From NCBI RefSeq assembly GCF_900111735.1, contig NZ_FOHW01000004.1:42670-106669 (forward strand): a stretch of DNA of 64,000 nucleotides. The letters are read 5' to 3'. The stretch is from Pseudomonas graminis. Lineage in GTDB: Bacteria; Pseudomonadota; Gammaproteobacteria; Pseudomonadales; Pseudomonadaceae. Numbering within the stretch: the stretch's first letter is position 1; every line of letters starts with the position of its first letter. The notes below the pieces were generated by a model. It searched no databases. It was not told where the DNA came from and was given only the letters and a program-made list of their open reading frames with translations. Both the position numbers and the translations under genes were made by a program. Below are positions 25,976 to 35,703 of the stretch, piece after piece.

Positions 25976-28807
25976 TTAGTCCCTCGCCAGCAGATCCGGC
26001 AACTCCAGCAAGCTCTCGTCCGCCGTCGGCACTGGCAGGCTCGGAAGCTTCCCGCTTTTGATTATCCCGGCGAGGAGGCTCGAGGCCATTGGCAGGGCCG
26101 CAGTAGCAAGCACTGGCAAACCCAAACCCGCTGCACGGGCGTCAACCGCGTCCGTGACCACTTGCGCAACATCCCAGTTCTTGCTCGGCAGCCCCTCAGT
26201 GACTGTGGCCTCTAATTGCGCCGGAACATCGCCTGCACTGGGCGGCATGACCGGCCATTCTGGCTCGCCGATAAAGCTGCCCTGGGTCCAGGTGTCCGCC
26301 GGGTCCTTGCCGAAGGCCACTTTGCCAGGCCCGGGTGCAGCACCGGAAACGGTGGCGAATCCCTGGGCATCCAGCGAGCCTTTGAGCCGCTGACCCAGGG
26401 CGTCGATCACCTCGAAGCCGCCGCCCTGGATGCCTTGCTGACCCGCGTACTGGTTGAACAACTGAAGGTCGCCCTCGCCCGGTTTCAGTGGCTCGGGGAA
26501 CACCCCCGCGAGGCTTTTCGCCGAGGTGTAAGCAAAGTTGGCAGCGTGGGCAGTGTACGGGCCGGTGGTGACGTGGGTGATGCCGGCCGCGTTGTAGGTG
26601 GTGGCGCTGCCGCCGCCCTGGATCACCAGCTCGGTCTTCGCAGTGAGGGTGATGCGCTCGGCGTTCGCGGTGATATTGAGTTTGGCCAGGAGGTTGATGC
26701 TGTCTTTCAGGGCACGCACGTCAATGTCGCCGGACGCCGCGACCAGGCGCCAGCCTAGGCTTTGCACAAACAGGCGCATGCCCTGGCTGGCGCTCGCCAG
26801 CAGGCGTTTACCCACGGAAAAGCTGGTGTGTCCCGTGCTGCTCAACGCCAGGTGTTCGCCGGTGGCGATGTGGCTCGAACGCGGCGTGGTCAGGGCGATA
26901 CCGGCCGGGCTGGCGAGGACCAGATGGGGTTCGGTGAATTCGGGAAATTCGTTGGCACTCGTGTTCACCGGGCCGCTGCCGAGCACGCCTTGATGCTGGG
27001 CGTGCAGGGCCTTGGCAACGTCATCCTGATCACCGGGCTCCTGGGCCTGCAATTCCTTGGCCTGCAGCGCGAAGCCGTCCTGCTGATCGGCGGCAGTGGC
27101 CAGGCGTTCGGCGGTTTCCGGCAGGTCCTTGTGGTGTTTCGATTCGTTGGGACGCGGCTCGGTGGTGATCAACAAACCCGCCGCGGCCCGGACGGCGCCG
27201 TGGCGGTCGGTGCGCAGCTCGAAACCTTCGCCTCTGGGCTGGCCACCGGCGGGTCGCGGATGGGTCAGGTAGCCTAGGTTGATGGCACTGGCGCCGTGAT
27301 CGCTGCGCAGGGCAATGCTGATCTCGCTGGTGGTGTCGTCGATGCGCAATTCGTTGGCGCGGCTGCCCTTGTATTCCTTGCTCTTGACCGTCGCCACGGT
27401 CTTGAAATCCGGCAGTTTGTAGGGCGGCAAGTGGGCGCCGTGGTATAGGCAACCGGTGATGAGGGGCTGATCGGGATCGCCTTCGAGGAAGGTGATCAGG
27501 ACTTCCATGCCGACCCGCGGCAGGTTGATCGCACCGAAGTTCTGGCTGGCCCAGTTCGAAGCCACGCGCATCCAGCAACTGGTCTTGTCGTTGTGCTCGC
27601 CTTCGCGATCCCAGAAAAACTGCACCTTCACCCGGCCGTGCTGATCGCAGTAAATCTCTTCGCCTTCAGGGCCGGTGACCACCGCGCTTTGTGTGCCCGG
27701 CACCTTGGGCTTCGGATGCTCCAGCGGTGGCCGGTAGTGCACGTCCCACGGCGTCGCGGTGAAACGGTTGCGATAGCCCTGATGGAAATCGCTTTTCAAG
27801 TCAGTGACGTCGCTGGTAATGACTTCTTCAAGCACTTGAGGCTGTTTGCCCTCATGGAAGACCTCGGTCAGCAGCCACAGGTCATTCCACACAGGGTTGG
27901 CGTGTCCGGTCAGGGCGAGAAAGTGGCCGCTGACCAGTCGTGGCTGATCGCTGCTGCCTTCGGCCAGGCGATAGTCGCTGCGATGTCGTTCGAGGGCGCG
28001 ATTGGCCAGGTGTCGGCCACGTTCGCGATCGGCGAAACGGCCGGGATAGTCGTAATCTTCGAGGTCCGGGGCGGCGGCACTTTTGGCGCTGCATTCCAGC
28101 TGGAACCTGGGCTTGGTGAAGTCGTAATCACGCCGCGTGGTGCGGCTGGTGCGGGTGTTCATGCGCAGGCCGAAGCGCTTTATCACCCGCGCGTCGGCGA
28201 CCAGTCCGGTGTCCTGCTGATAGAGCACCGGCGCCAGTTTCGGGAACACCGTCTGGTCGTCGCCGAACACCAGCAAATGGCCCTTGGCGCTGTGCTGAAA
28301 ATGAAAGTGAATGCCTTCCTCTTCGCACAGGCGCTGGATGAAATGCAGGTCAGACTCGTCGTACTGCACGCAGTAGACCCGCTCGGGGTAGGTCGCACCG
28401 AGCTGGAACCGGTAATCGATGGAGAGAATACCGTGCTCTTCCAGCACCTGACTGATGATCTGCTGCACCGTCATCTGCTGGAAAATGCGCTGGTTGATCC
28501 GGTGCGCCAGGTAAGCCAACTGCGGTCGCAGGGAAATCCGGTAGCGGGTCAGCCGCTTGCCGGCATCACCCTGGGCGATGCTGTAAGCCAGCCCGTGAAC
28601 CCCGGTGCCGTCCTCGGCGAGCTGCAGGAATGTCTGCCCGTGCAGCAGGCTTTCAAGGTCGAGCGCGGCGTTTTCGCTGACCAGTTCCAGCTCGAATTCA
28701 AACGGTTGGTTGAGGCGCTCCAGGCCGGTGAACGACAGCACTTGAAACAGCGTGTCCTGCCCGTTGAGGGTCAGGCTGAATTGGGCTTGGTTGGCCGGTG
28801 CGAACAT
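25976..28807 (-). CDS. vgrG: Type VI secretion tip protein VgrG
   Basis: A 943-residue spike protein of the type VI secretion system. The N-terminal gp27-like region (SLTLNGQDTLFQVLSFTGLE) is followed by the gp5 OB-fold (about 380-460, DRPG-type EYNDKTSCWMRV equivalent REGEHNDKTSCWMRVASNWA). Next come a DUF2345 beta-helix (about 600-760) and a C-terminal extension of some 180 residues with a hydrophobic stretch LGLPVLATAALPMASSLLAG. No other T6SS gene, Hcp, adaptor or effector lies beside it, so it is an orphan vgrG. The C-terminal extension could carry or recruit cargo, but I recognise no toxin domain. Confidence 0.92.
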   Translation of the reverse strand: MFAPANQAQFSLTLNGQDTLFQVLSFTGLERLNQPFEFELELVSENAALDLESLLHGQTFLQLAEDGTGVHGLAYSIAQGDAGKRLTRYRISLRPQLAYLAHRINQRIFQQMTVQQIISQVLEEHGILSIDYRFQLGATYPERVYCVQYDESDLHFIQRLCEEEGIHFHFQHSAKGHLLVFGDDQTVFPKLAPVLYQQDTGLVADARVIKRFGLRMNTRTSRTTRRDYDFTKPRFQLECSAKSAAAPDLEDYDYPGRFADRERGRHLANRALERHRSDYRLAEGSSDQPRLVSGHFLALTGHANPVWNDLWLLTEVFHEGKQPQVLEEVITSDVTDLKSDFHQGYRNRFTATPWDVHYRPPLEHPKPKVPGTQSAVVTGPEGEEIYCDQHGRVKVQFFWDREGEHNDKTSCWMRVASNWASQNFGAINLPRVGMEVLITFLEGDPDQPLITGCLYHGAHLPPYKLPDFKTVATVKSKEYKGSRANELRIDDTTSEISIALRSDHGASAINLGYLTHPRPAGGQPRGEGFELRTDRHGAVRAAAGLLITTEPRPNESKHHKDLPETAERLATAADQQDGFALQAKELQAQEPGDQDDVAKALHAQHQGVLGSGPVNTSANEFPEFTEPHLVLASPAGIALTTPRSSHIATGEHLALSSTGHTSFSVGKRLLASASQGMRLFVQSLGWRLVAASGDIDVRALKDSINLLAKLNITANAERITLTAKTELVIQGGGSATTYNAAGITHVTTGPYTAHAANFAYTSAKSLAGVFPEPLKPGEGDLQLFNQYAGQQGIQGGGFEVIDALGQRLKGSLDAQGFATVSGAAPGPGKVAFGKDPADTWTQGSFIGEPEWPVMPPSAGDVPAQLEATVTEGLPSKNWDVAQVVTDAVDARAAGLGLPVLATAALPMASSLLAGIIKSGKLPSLPVPTADESLLELPDLLARD

Positions 28808-29085
28808 CCTTTGTTCCTTATGCGCTGATGCGGCAGACGTTGATGCAAAGGGCGATCACCGGCTGCGAGTACGAATGCATGAAGGACAGCGAACCGCCTC
28901 GCCTTTGCAGGCGTCAGTGGTGCTGTCCGCGGTCTGAACATCGGCACTGATCGTGTTGATCGCGTGCCCAGAGGACGACGGAGATATCAAACGCCGTGCC
29001 AGACATGGCCCAGCGCTTATGGAACAAGGGTTTGCGGGGATGCTTGCAGGGAAACGCGATGTTCGGTCAGAGATCCCGAGGGAAT

Positions 29086-29209
29086 GTGCGCAAGAAGTTG
29101 CGCACCCCTGCGCAACTTCTTGCGCACTCCCCTACAGGCCAAGAACGGCGCGGCCTGTAGGGTGGTGAGCAGGTAATGACCGAGGATTGACTGCGCAACT
29201 TCTTGCGCA
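29086..29209. repeat. Perfect 19-bp hairpin, third arm copy and second inverted repeat
   Basis: GTGCGCAAGAAGTTGCGCA (29086-29104) and its exact complement (29109-29127) form a 19-bp stem with loop CCCC. The arm recurs as TGCGCAACTTCTTGCGCA at 29192-29209. Between them, CCTACAGGCC (29131-29140) pairs with GGCCTGTAGG (29152-29161). All lie in the 522-bp gap 28808-29329, which has no gene. No T-tract follows any of them. Confidence 0.9.
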
Positions 29210-29329
29210 TGATGGCGATGGGAAATGACGCGGAAGCAAGGATTGTTAAAGCGGGCTAAGTGGCTAAAGCGGATTCAGTGGCGCGGACAGGATCGGCGCC
29301 ATTGCGGCGCCGATCCCTTTAACACCAGA

Positions 29330-30679
29330 TCAATACTCGGCGTCGGCATCGGCCAGTTGGGTATTGAACTGAGGTCGTGTCCCGCCCAGTCGCGCAAGGA
29401 AATACAGCGCCACCCCCACCAGCATGAGCGCCCCGGCACGCAGCCAGGTTTCGGCGCTTTGCTGGGTCAGCAGAACCACGCAGGACACGATCGCCAGCAC
29501 CGGCACCCACGTCGGTACGCGGAAATGGTCAGCGTCGACAACATCACGACGCAACACCAGCACCGCCAGGTTGGTGCTGATGAACACGAACAACAGCAGC
29601 AGGACCACGGTTTCCGCCAGTGTTGCCAGCGAGCCGGTCAGCGTGAGAATGATTGCGACCACTGTGGTCGCGACGATGGCCACCCACGGTGTCCGCCGCT
29701 CCGGCAGCACTTTCGACAGCGCGTTTGGCAGCAGGCCCTGGCGCGACATGCCGTACGCCAGTCGACTGGACATGATCATGGTCAACAGCGCGCCATTGGC
29801 CACGGCCACTAGCGCGATGAAGGCGAACAGCCGCGGCGGGATGCCGAGGTGCGACGCCTTGACCACTTCCAGCAGCGGCGCTGAGGAATGCACCAGTTCC
29901 TCGATGGGCATGACCGTGGCGGCCGCAATGCCGACGCCCATGTAGATGGCCCCGGCGATCAGCAGCGCCCCGAACAAGGCGCGGGGGTAGACCTTACGCA
30001 CGTTGCGCACTTCCTCCGCCAGATTGGCCGAGGTCTCGAAGCCCACGAAGGAATAGAACGCCAGTAACGCCGCGCCGAGCACGGCGAATGCCGGGTTGAC
30101 GCCCTCCTTGAATTGCACGGCGCGGGACAAATCCGCGTCGCCGGAGCGGAAGAACCACACAGCGGCGACGATCACCAATAACAGGCCCGAGACTTCAATC
30201 ACCGTCATCACCAGATTGGCGGACAGCGATTCTTTGATCCCGCGCGCATTAAGCAAGGCAATGACCACCAGGAAGATCAACGCCACGATATGAGGTGGCA
30301 GCTCGATGAAGGGGGCCATGTAATCGCCCGCAAACGCCAGAGACAGCCCCGCTGCGCTGGTCACGCCCGCGGCCAGCATGCAGAAGCCCACCAGAAACGA
30401 GATCAATGGCGACTTAAACGCTTTACCGGCAAACACGGCGGAGGCGCCGGCATGAGGGTATTTGGTGACCAGTTCGGCGTAGGAACCTGCGGTGAGCAGG
30501 GCGAAGCACAGCGCAATGAGCAGTGGCACCCAGATCGCCCCGCCCACTTCACCGGCAATGGTCCCGGCCAGGGCGTAAACCCCGGCGCCCAGAACATCGC
30601 CCAGAATGAACAGCAAGAGCATCGGCCCTGTGACCGCACGTTTCAGTGCTCGGCTGGGTTGTGGCGGCTGCGATGTCAT
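29330..30679 (-). CDS. APC-family amino acid permease
   Basis: A 449-residue inner-membrane transporter with twelve hydrophobic segments. The start at 30679 has GGAG eight bases upstream; a longer frame upstream adds a low-complexity stretch and is not used. The family's first-helix unwound motif GDVLGAGVYALAG is at about residue 27. GFETSANLAEEVRNVRKVYPR near 215 matches the APC consensus. Substrate cannot be told from sequence. It stands alone. Confidence 0.88.
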   Translation of the reverse strand: MTSQPPQPSRALKRAVTGPMLLLFILGDVLGAGVYALAGTIAGEVGGAIWVPLLIALCFALLTAGSYAELVTKYPHAGASAVFAGKAFKSPLISFLVGFCMLAAGVTSAAGLSLAFAGDYMAPFIELPPHIVALIFLVVIALLNARGIKESLSANLVMTVIEVSGLLLVIVAAVWFFRSGDADLSRAVQFKEGVNPAFAVLGAALLAFYSFVGFETSANLAEEVRNVRKVYPRALFGALLIAGAIYMGVGIAAATVMPIEELVHSSAPLLEVVKASHLGIPPRLFAFIALVAVANGALLTMIMSSRLAYGMSRQGLLPNALSKVLPERRTPWVAIVATTVVAIILTLTGSLATLAETVVLLLLFVFISTNLAVLVLRRDVVDADHFRVPTWVPVLAIVSCVVLLTQQSAETWLRAGALMLVGVALYFLARLGGTRPQFNTQLADADAEY

Positions 30680-30986
30680 GGGTAGCTCCGGCGGTGTGGC
30701 GGGGTGGGGATTAACGTCAAGGCTGACCCGACTGGACGACGGAAGTTTTGGGTTCAGGAGTGTCGGGGAGATTAGCGGTGGTTTTATAGCGTTGGAGAAG
30801 GCTGGCACCGGCCCTTCCCGGCTAAAGCAGATCCCACCGGCGCAAGGCTATTCACCCAGGACGAGCTGTAGCCGGGACGGGACACGTGTGCGCAAAGGGA
30901 TGAAATGGCAACTTCCAGGGACTGCTTATATTTACAGCCCTTGACCGTAAACCTGCGCTGTCCCCGGTTTGCATAGGGCGTCGGAC
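30680..30986. other. Gap with degenerate REP remnants
   Basis: No gene is seen. Two decayed REP-like cores (CTTCCCGGCTAAAGCAGATC near 30816 and a GTAGCCGGGAC piece near 30867) are recognisable. Confidence 0.45.
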
Positions 30987-31211
30987 CTACGCCGGTTTCC
31001 AGATCACCGCATCTATGCCCAATCGCTCGGCTTTGGGCTTGGACAGCTTGATGGCTCTGTCGCTCCGGTACTTGGGAATGTCAGCGACGCCAGCGTCCAC
31101 TCCAGCCCAGTGCCACGCCTCAGCGTTGTCCATTTGCTTGGCGCACACGTAGAACCATCGTGCCTTGCCATGGAAAAGGTATTCGATGCGGTAGTGTTGG
31201 GTATGTTGCAT
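30987..31211 (-). CDS. DUF6555-like small protein
   Basis: A 74-residue protein starting at ATG 31211 (the open frame extends further upstream; GTG 31229 is an alternative). The pattern YRIEYLFHGKARWFYVCAKQ, MDNAEAWHWAGVDAGV and IPKYRSDR matches small Pseudomonas proteins I know as DUF6555, often found next to regulatory genes. Function unknown, no signal peptide. Confidence 0.72.
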   Translation of the reverse strand: MQHTQHYRIEYLFHGKARWFYVCAKQMDNAEAWHWAGVDAGVADIPKYRSDRAIKLSKPKAERLGIDAVIWKPA

Positions 31212-32012
31212 GGTCTTGATCTCGTTCACAGGCTTGATGTCGTTGTTTGGTTTCCATCTCGGGTGGACAACTGACTCACCGCACGGGTAGCGCTGCGGAC
31301 TAGGGATCCGCCTGTGGTGCTGTGGACAGGTTAACGGCGCCCGGGCGCGAGGGCTTAGGGGCATGCGTGACGTGGGCGCGGCCGAAGAGGTGCGTCCAAC
31401 GGTCCGTTGTGAAGCCCGTCATCCAATGCGCCGCAGCCGATGAGTCCAATAAAGACAAGGTCGGACTGAAACAGGTCAGGTTCTTCTCAGGGGATAACCG
31501 CATTGAAAGTCTCCATCATTGAGGCCTCAAGCTTCCAATGGCGGCTTCGTGCCGCTTTATGACCGGGCTGCGAATACGTTGAGTCAAGAGATGCCAACAA
31601 ACAGGCCCTGCAACAGCCCGGTAAAACGTTGACCGGATCAGATCTCCGGATGTTCATCCTGGATTTAACATTTCGGGACGAGCGGTTTGATAGCTGTGCT
31701 ACTCCCTCCTTAGTTGAACTCGCGCTTCAACCAAAGAGATGTATTAAGTAGATCGACGCGCGCAACTCATTCGTTCGAATAGGTACAGAGGGCCAACGAC
31801 TTATACTGCGCGTGCTCATCCACGATGCATGAAGCCCTCTTCGCCTTAAACAGCGCCGCTCACCGCCTTAGTTGCCAACTGTAAAAAGTGCCCAGCCCCT
31901 CATTTGATATTGAAGAGCCATCATTACAACCCTCAACAACCATCCAGCCAGTCCATAGGACGACCAAAATCATCATCTGCCGGAAACAGATGCGGACGGG
32001 TGTGCGGGGGTT
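31212..32012. other. Long gene-poor region
   Basis: About 800 bp with no frame I can support; frames present lack ribosome sites and Pseudomonas-like codon use. Composition is visibly more AT-rich than the neighbourhood from about 31640. Nothing repeated or palindromic of note was seen. Confidence 0.4.
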
Positions 32013-32303
32013 CTAGTCAGCGTAAGGCAGGCCCACGGACTCACCCGCCGCAATGCGCTCGGCATAATCACGTCCGCGCTCGAGCCCCTGCTCGACGGTC
32101 CATTGCGACACCGGCAGACTCTCCCTATGCTCCACCACTCTTTCTCCGTCCGCTGCGTAAACGCACACCAGTACGTCGACGACGTCGCCATTGATACGCG
32201 CCCTGACTTCCAGTTGACAGCCATTTTCTGCAGCCTCGGTGTAGTTCTCATCGCTCGCCGGTAACTGCGTCCACTCGTTATAAACATCGCCGCGCGCAAA
32301 CAT
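32013..32303 (-). CDS. Small acidic protein (96 aa), unknown
   Basis: The start at 32303 is chosen because AAGGA lies seven bases upstream; the frame extends 32 codons further. The 96-residue product is acidic with a pattern of two beta-hairpins (QLEVRARINGDVVDVLVCVY) followed by a helix (GLERGRDYAERIAAGE). Not recognised. It stands alone between two gene-poor gaps. Confidence 0.6.
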   Translation of the reverse strand: MFARGDVYNEWTQLPASDENYTEAAENGCQLEVRARINGDVVDVLVCVYAADGERVVEHRESLPVSQWTVEQGLERGRDYAERIAAGESVGLPYAD

Positions 32304-32722
32304 GAAATGTTCCTTGGTCTGATCGTTATGGATACTGGTCAATAGCATTGACTGGGGCGACAGCGAATGATTCCAGCGATCAAACCCGAGCAGAAGCACT
32401 GCGTGGGTCCGGCCCGATACGCCGCTTGATTAGTTACGCGGTTGGACACCTGAAATCGAGTGAAGCCAAACCCGCTCCCGCGAATACTCATTCCAGGCGT
32501 TAGTCAGTGTCATAGCGACTCGCCACGTGGCAAGTGGCTTCACTCTCCGCGCCCTGCCCCTTCAGAAATCCCCACGGTGACAAGTTGCTCCTGTGACAGA
32601 AACCCCTGCCGCTACAGAATCTCGCTGGGCCGCCGATAGCTCGGGATAGTCATAACGTTTTGCAGCGCTGCAAGTTGTGAGGTTGTCATTTTTTTGAAAT
32701 TGCGCGCGTTGGGTCCCTATTT
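32304..32722. other. Upstream region of the GGDEF/EAL gene
   Basis: No gene is seen in 419 bp. A perfect 14-bp palindrome TTGCAGCGCTGCAA (32660-32673) lies 50 bp before the GGDEF/EAL start and has the form of a LacI/GalR-type operator. Confidence 0.45.
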
Positions 32723-34678
32723 ATGAAATTCCCGTCTCTAGATCAATTGAAAGCGCTGGTGTGCGTCCAGCGCGGCAACACGCGGCTGATGGAAGCGCAA
32801 TACATCGCGCTGTCCAGACAGCTGCCCATGATGTACGTCATTCTGCTGATCAACACCCTGGCCCTCGCCGCAACCCATTACGGCGTCGCGCCGCTGTGGC
32901 TGACGGTCTACATCCCGCTATTGCTGACCCTGGTGGGTGCTGTGCGAGCGGTCCTTTGGTGGCAGAGCCGCAGTCAGCCCATTACCACCGAGCAGATCTT
33001 CAGAAAACTGACCCGCACCAATCAGCTGACGGTGGTCATCGCCTTCGGCTTTACGATCTGGGCGCTGCTGCTGTTCCCCTACGGCGACACGTACACCAAG
33101 TCCCATGTGGCCTTCTACATGGCGATCACGGTGATCGTCTGCATCTTCTGTCTGATGCACCTGCCCTCCTCGGCGATGATGACCACGGCGGTGGTCAACA
33201 TCGCCTTCGTCGCGTTTTTTGCCAATGCCGGCAACGCGACGTACACCGCCATGGCGGCCAACGTGTTCCTTGTCTCCCTGGCGATGATCGTGGTCCTGCA
33301 GAACCATTACGGTGAGTTCACCCGGCTGGTGAACATGCAGATCCAGACGGAAAAGCTCAGCGATGAAAACCAACGGCTGGCCAACGAAGACAGCCTGACC
33401 GGTCTGCCCAACCGACGACAGTTTTTCAACCTGCTCGATCGTACGCTCAGACAGGCCCGACAAGACGACACGCGACTGGCGGTGGGGATGATTGATCTGG
33501 ACGGTTTCAAGCCGATCAACGACTCCTATGGCCACGGCGTAGGCGACAAGCTGTTGCGTCAGGTCGGCCAGCGTCTGCGGGCGTTTGCCAGTGAGCAACT
33601 GCACGTGGCGCGGCTGGGCGGCGATGAATTCGGGCTGATCGTCATCAGGGCCGGTGACGAAAGCGAGCTGATCAAACAGGGCCAGTCGCTGTGCCGCACC
33701 ATGCGTCTGCCCTTCGTGATCGGCGACATACAGGTCAGCATCAGCGCTTCAATGGGCCTCGTGGTGTTTCCGGACCTGGCGAGCACACCGACCGAGGCTT
33801 ACGAATTCGCCGATTACGCCCTCTACACCAGCAAGCGCGAGACGCCCGGCGAGTTGTGCATGTTCTCCGCCAGCCAGCATCAGCGTCTCAAGCGCGACAT
33901 GCTCACCGAGCAGGGCTTGCGCCAGGCCAATGTCGCCGAAGAATTCACCCTGGTGTTTCAGCCCATCGTCGACATCCGCACATCACGCACCGTGGCGTTC
34001 GAAGCATTGGCCCGGTGGATGAGTCCAAAGCTGGGCAACGTCGCGCCGGGGCACTTCATCGGCGTGGCCGAGCGGATTGGTCTGATCAACCGACTGACAC
34101 CGCCGCTGCTTGAAAAAGCCCTGAACGCCGCGCTGCTGTGGCCTGCCGATGTGAGGCTGGCGTTCAACCTGTCGGCTCACGATTGCTCGTCGATGGACGC
34201 TGTGGAACAGCTGATCGGGGTGATCCGCCAGAGCGGCTTCGACGCCACGCGGCTTGACCTGGAAATCACCGAAACCGCCGTCATCAAGGACCTCGTTCAG
34301 GCGCAACGGGCGATCAACGCGTTCCGTGAACTGGGCTGCGGCATTTCCCTGGACGACTTCGGTACCGGCTACTCAAGCCTGACCCAGCTCCACGCCCTGC
34401 CGTTGACCAAGCTGAAGATCGACCGCTCGTTCATCACCGACATTCACCAGAACCCCGCGAGTTTCAAGATCGTCAAATCGCTGCTGGCGTTGAGTCAGGA
34501 CATGGAATTGCAATGCGTCAGCGAAGGCGTGGAAACCGAGGCGGAGCTGGAGGCCTTGCGGACCCTGGGCTGCACCCTGGTTCAGGGCTACCTGTTCTCA
34601 CGGCCGATGCCCCTTGAGCAGACCCTTGAGTGGGTCGGCTCACCGCCAGGCGTGCCTGCCGCGGCGATCGTTCTGTGA
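32723..34678 (+). CDS. Membrane GGDEF-EAL c-di-GMP enzyme
   Basis: A 651-residue protein with about six N-terminal membrane segments (residues 30-195) as sensor region, then a GGDEF domain (215-380) with intact GGDEF (299-303), and an EAL domain (400-645) with EAL (427-429), NLSAHD, EITETAV, DDFGTGYSSL and SEGVETEAEL. Both sites look catalytically competent. The RxxD inhibitory site normally five residues before GGDEF is absent (ASEQLHVARL). It makes and/or degrades cyclic di-GMP at the inner membrane. The ribosome site is weak. It lies 1.2 kb before the adhesin gene. Confidence 0.93.
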   Translation: MKFPSLDQLKALVCVQRGNTRLMEAQYIALSRQLPMMYVILLINTLALAATHYGVAPLWLTVYIPLLLTLVGAVRAVLWWQSRSQPITTEQIFRKLTRTNQLTVVIAFGFTIWALLLFPYGDTYTKSHVAFYMAITVIVCIFCLMHLPSSAMMTTAVVNIAFVAFFANAGNATYTAMAANVFLVSLAMIVVLQNHYGEFTRLVNMQIQTEKLSDENQRLANEDSLTGLPNRRQFFNLLDRTLRQARQDDTRLAVGMIDLDGFKPINDSYGHGVGDKLLRQVGQRLRAFASEQLHVARLGGDEFGLIVIRAGDESELIKQGQSLCRTMRLPFVIGDIQVSISASMGLVVFPDLASTPTEAYEFADYALYTSKRETPGELCMFSASQHQRLKRDMLTEQGLRQANVAEEFTLVFQPIVDIRTSRTVAFEALARWMSPKLGNVAPGHFIGVAERIGLINRLTPPLLEKALNAALLWPADVRLAFNLSAHDCSSMDAVEQLIGVIRQSGFDATRLDLEITETAVIKDLVQAQRAINAFRELGCGISLDDFGTGYSSLTQLHALPLTKLKIDRSFITDIHQNPASFKIVKSLLALSQDMELQCVSEGVETEAELEALRTLGCTLVQGYLFSRPMPLEQTLEWVGSPPGVPAAAIVL

Positions 34679-34747
34679 GACGGTTACGTTAAGGAATCAG
34701 CGCCGCCCACGGCTGCTACCAGGCCAGGATCGCAACGGGCGTTGCGA

Positions 34748-35239
34748 TCAAGCGCTTTGCTGGACTTTCATCATGGCCAGGCCGATGAAGCGGCGTGAGT
34801 CTTCCTGAAAGTCCCGCACCTGGGCGGCAAACTGCTCTTCTCTGACGTCCACGTGGCGCGGGCTGAAAAAGGTGGCGACGTCGGCAATGACCTGGGTTGT
34901 GTCGTTGAGGCTCTGGTGCAGCGTGCCCAGAATCCCGACCGCATTGCGATTTGAGATGATCACCTCGCGGTTATTGCTCGGGAGCGTCCTGTCTGAAGAC
35001 GTCGGATCATCGGCATCCAGTCTGCCCGCAGTACCCAGCAGGGCGCTGCCGGAGAACAGATAATGCATGTCGACGCCAGCGTCACAGACGCGCTGAAGGT
35101 AATCGGCCTTGGGTGATCGATGGCCACTTTCGTAGTGACCTTGGGCGTTAGGTTCGACGCCGCCGATTCTGGCGAACGCTATCTGCGTCAGGCCTAACCG
35201 TTTGCGTTCTTTTCTCAAACGCGATCCAAGCTTTTCCAT
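34748..35239 (-). CDS. XRE-family transcriptional regulator
   Basis: A 163-residue protein; start 35239 is set by AGGAG seven bases upstream. An N-terminal helix-turn-helix (residues 3-60: LGSRLRKERKRLGLTQIAFA, then HYESGHRSPKADYLQRVCDA) resembles Xre/Cro regulators. The remaining 100 residues form no known sensor domain and include a helical end (FQEDSRRFIGLAMMKVQ). It is transcribed divergently from the giant adhesin gene across a 621-bp gap, which suggests it may control itself and the adhesin. Confidence 0.85.
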   Translation of the reverse strand: MEKLGSRLRKERKRLGLTQIAFARIGGVEPNAQGHYESGHRSPKADYLQRVCDAGVDMHYLFSGSALLGTAGRLDADDPTSSDRTLPSNNREVIISNRNAVGILGTLHQSLNDTTQVIADVATFFSPRHVDVREEQFAAQVRDFQEDSRRFIGLAMMKVQQSA

Positions 35240-35586
35240 GAGCAAACTCCTGCTGAATTCACGCCACACGATGGAGCGGTGGGTGCAATGGGGGGCTGGA
35301 GTGCGAGCTTCCTGGGTTAGCGAAACAGCCTCGTACGGTGGGAACTCAGCACCTTACAGCGTTTGCAACATGAGCGAACGAATATTTGGCCGGCATCACA
35401 GTCACCCGGTTTTAATTCCTGCCCTCCCCCGATGTGCCCTCATCAGACAGAAAAGAAGCGGCGCTTCCAATCCCCGCCCGTTATTCGGCTGAGTGTGCGC
35501 AACACGATCGATGAAATACACGCAGTCATTGTTCGCCTTCCACTCATTGACACCGCAATGTGCAAACGTTTCCCCCCATACGAACA

Positions 35587-35703
35587 CGTTTGCGCAAACG
35601 GGCCGACGATCGGTAGATCGGCATCTAACGCTTGTTTTTTCCATATAGACCAATGACTTGGAAAATATCTTTTTTGTCATATAGACAAACGTCAAAGTAT
35701 TAT
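35587..35703 (+). promoter_or_regulatory. Adhesin promoter and operator-like repeats
   Basis: A -35 TTGTCA (35674-35679) and -10 TATTAT (35698-35703), 18 bp apart, each match sigma70 at five of six positions. The -35 is embedded in the inverted repeat TTTGTC-ATATA-GACAAA (35673-35689). CATATAGAC from this repeat also occurs at 35642-35650, 36 bp upstream. Further up is a perfect palindrome CGTTTGCGCAAACG (35587-35600), with GCAAACG repeated at 35562-35568. The start point would be near 35710, leaving a leader of about 150 nt. The gap 35240-35860 is AT-rich and holds no gene. Confidence 0.6.

Noticed and set aside
31365..32012. Frames at 31300-31503 and 31904-32194 as genes
   Set aside because: No ribosome site, odd composition and no resemblance to known proteins.
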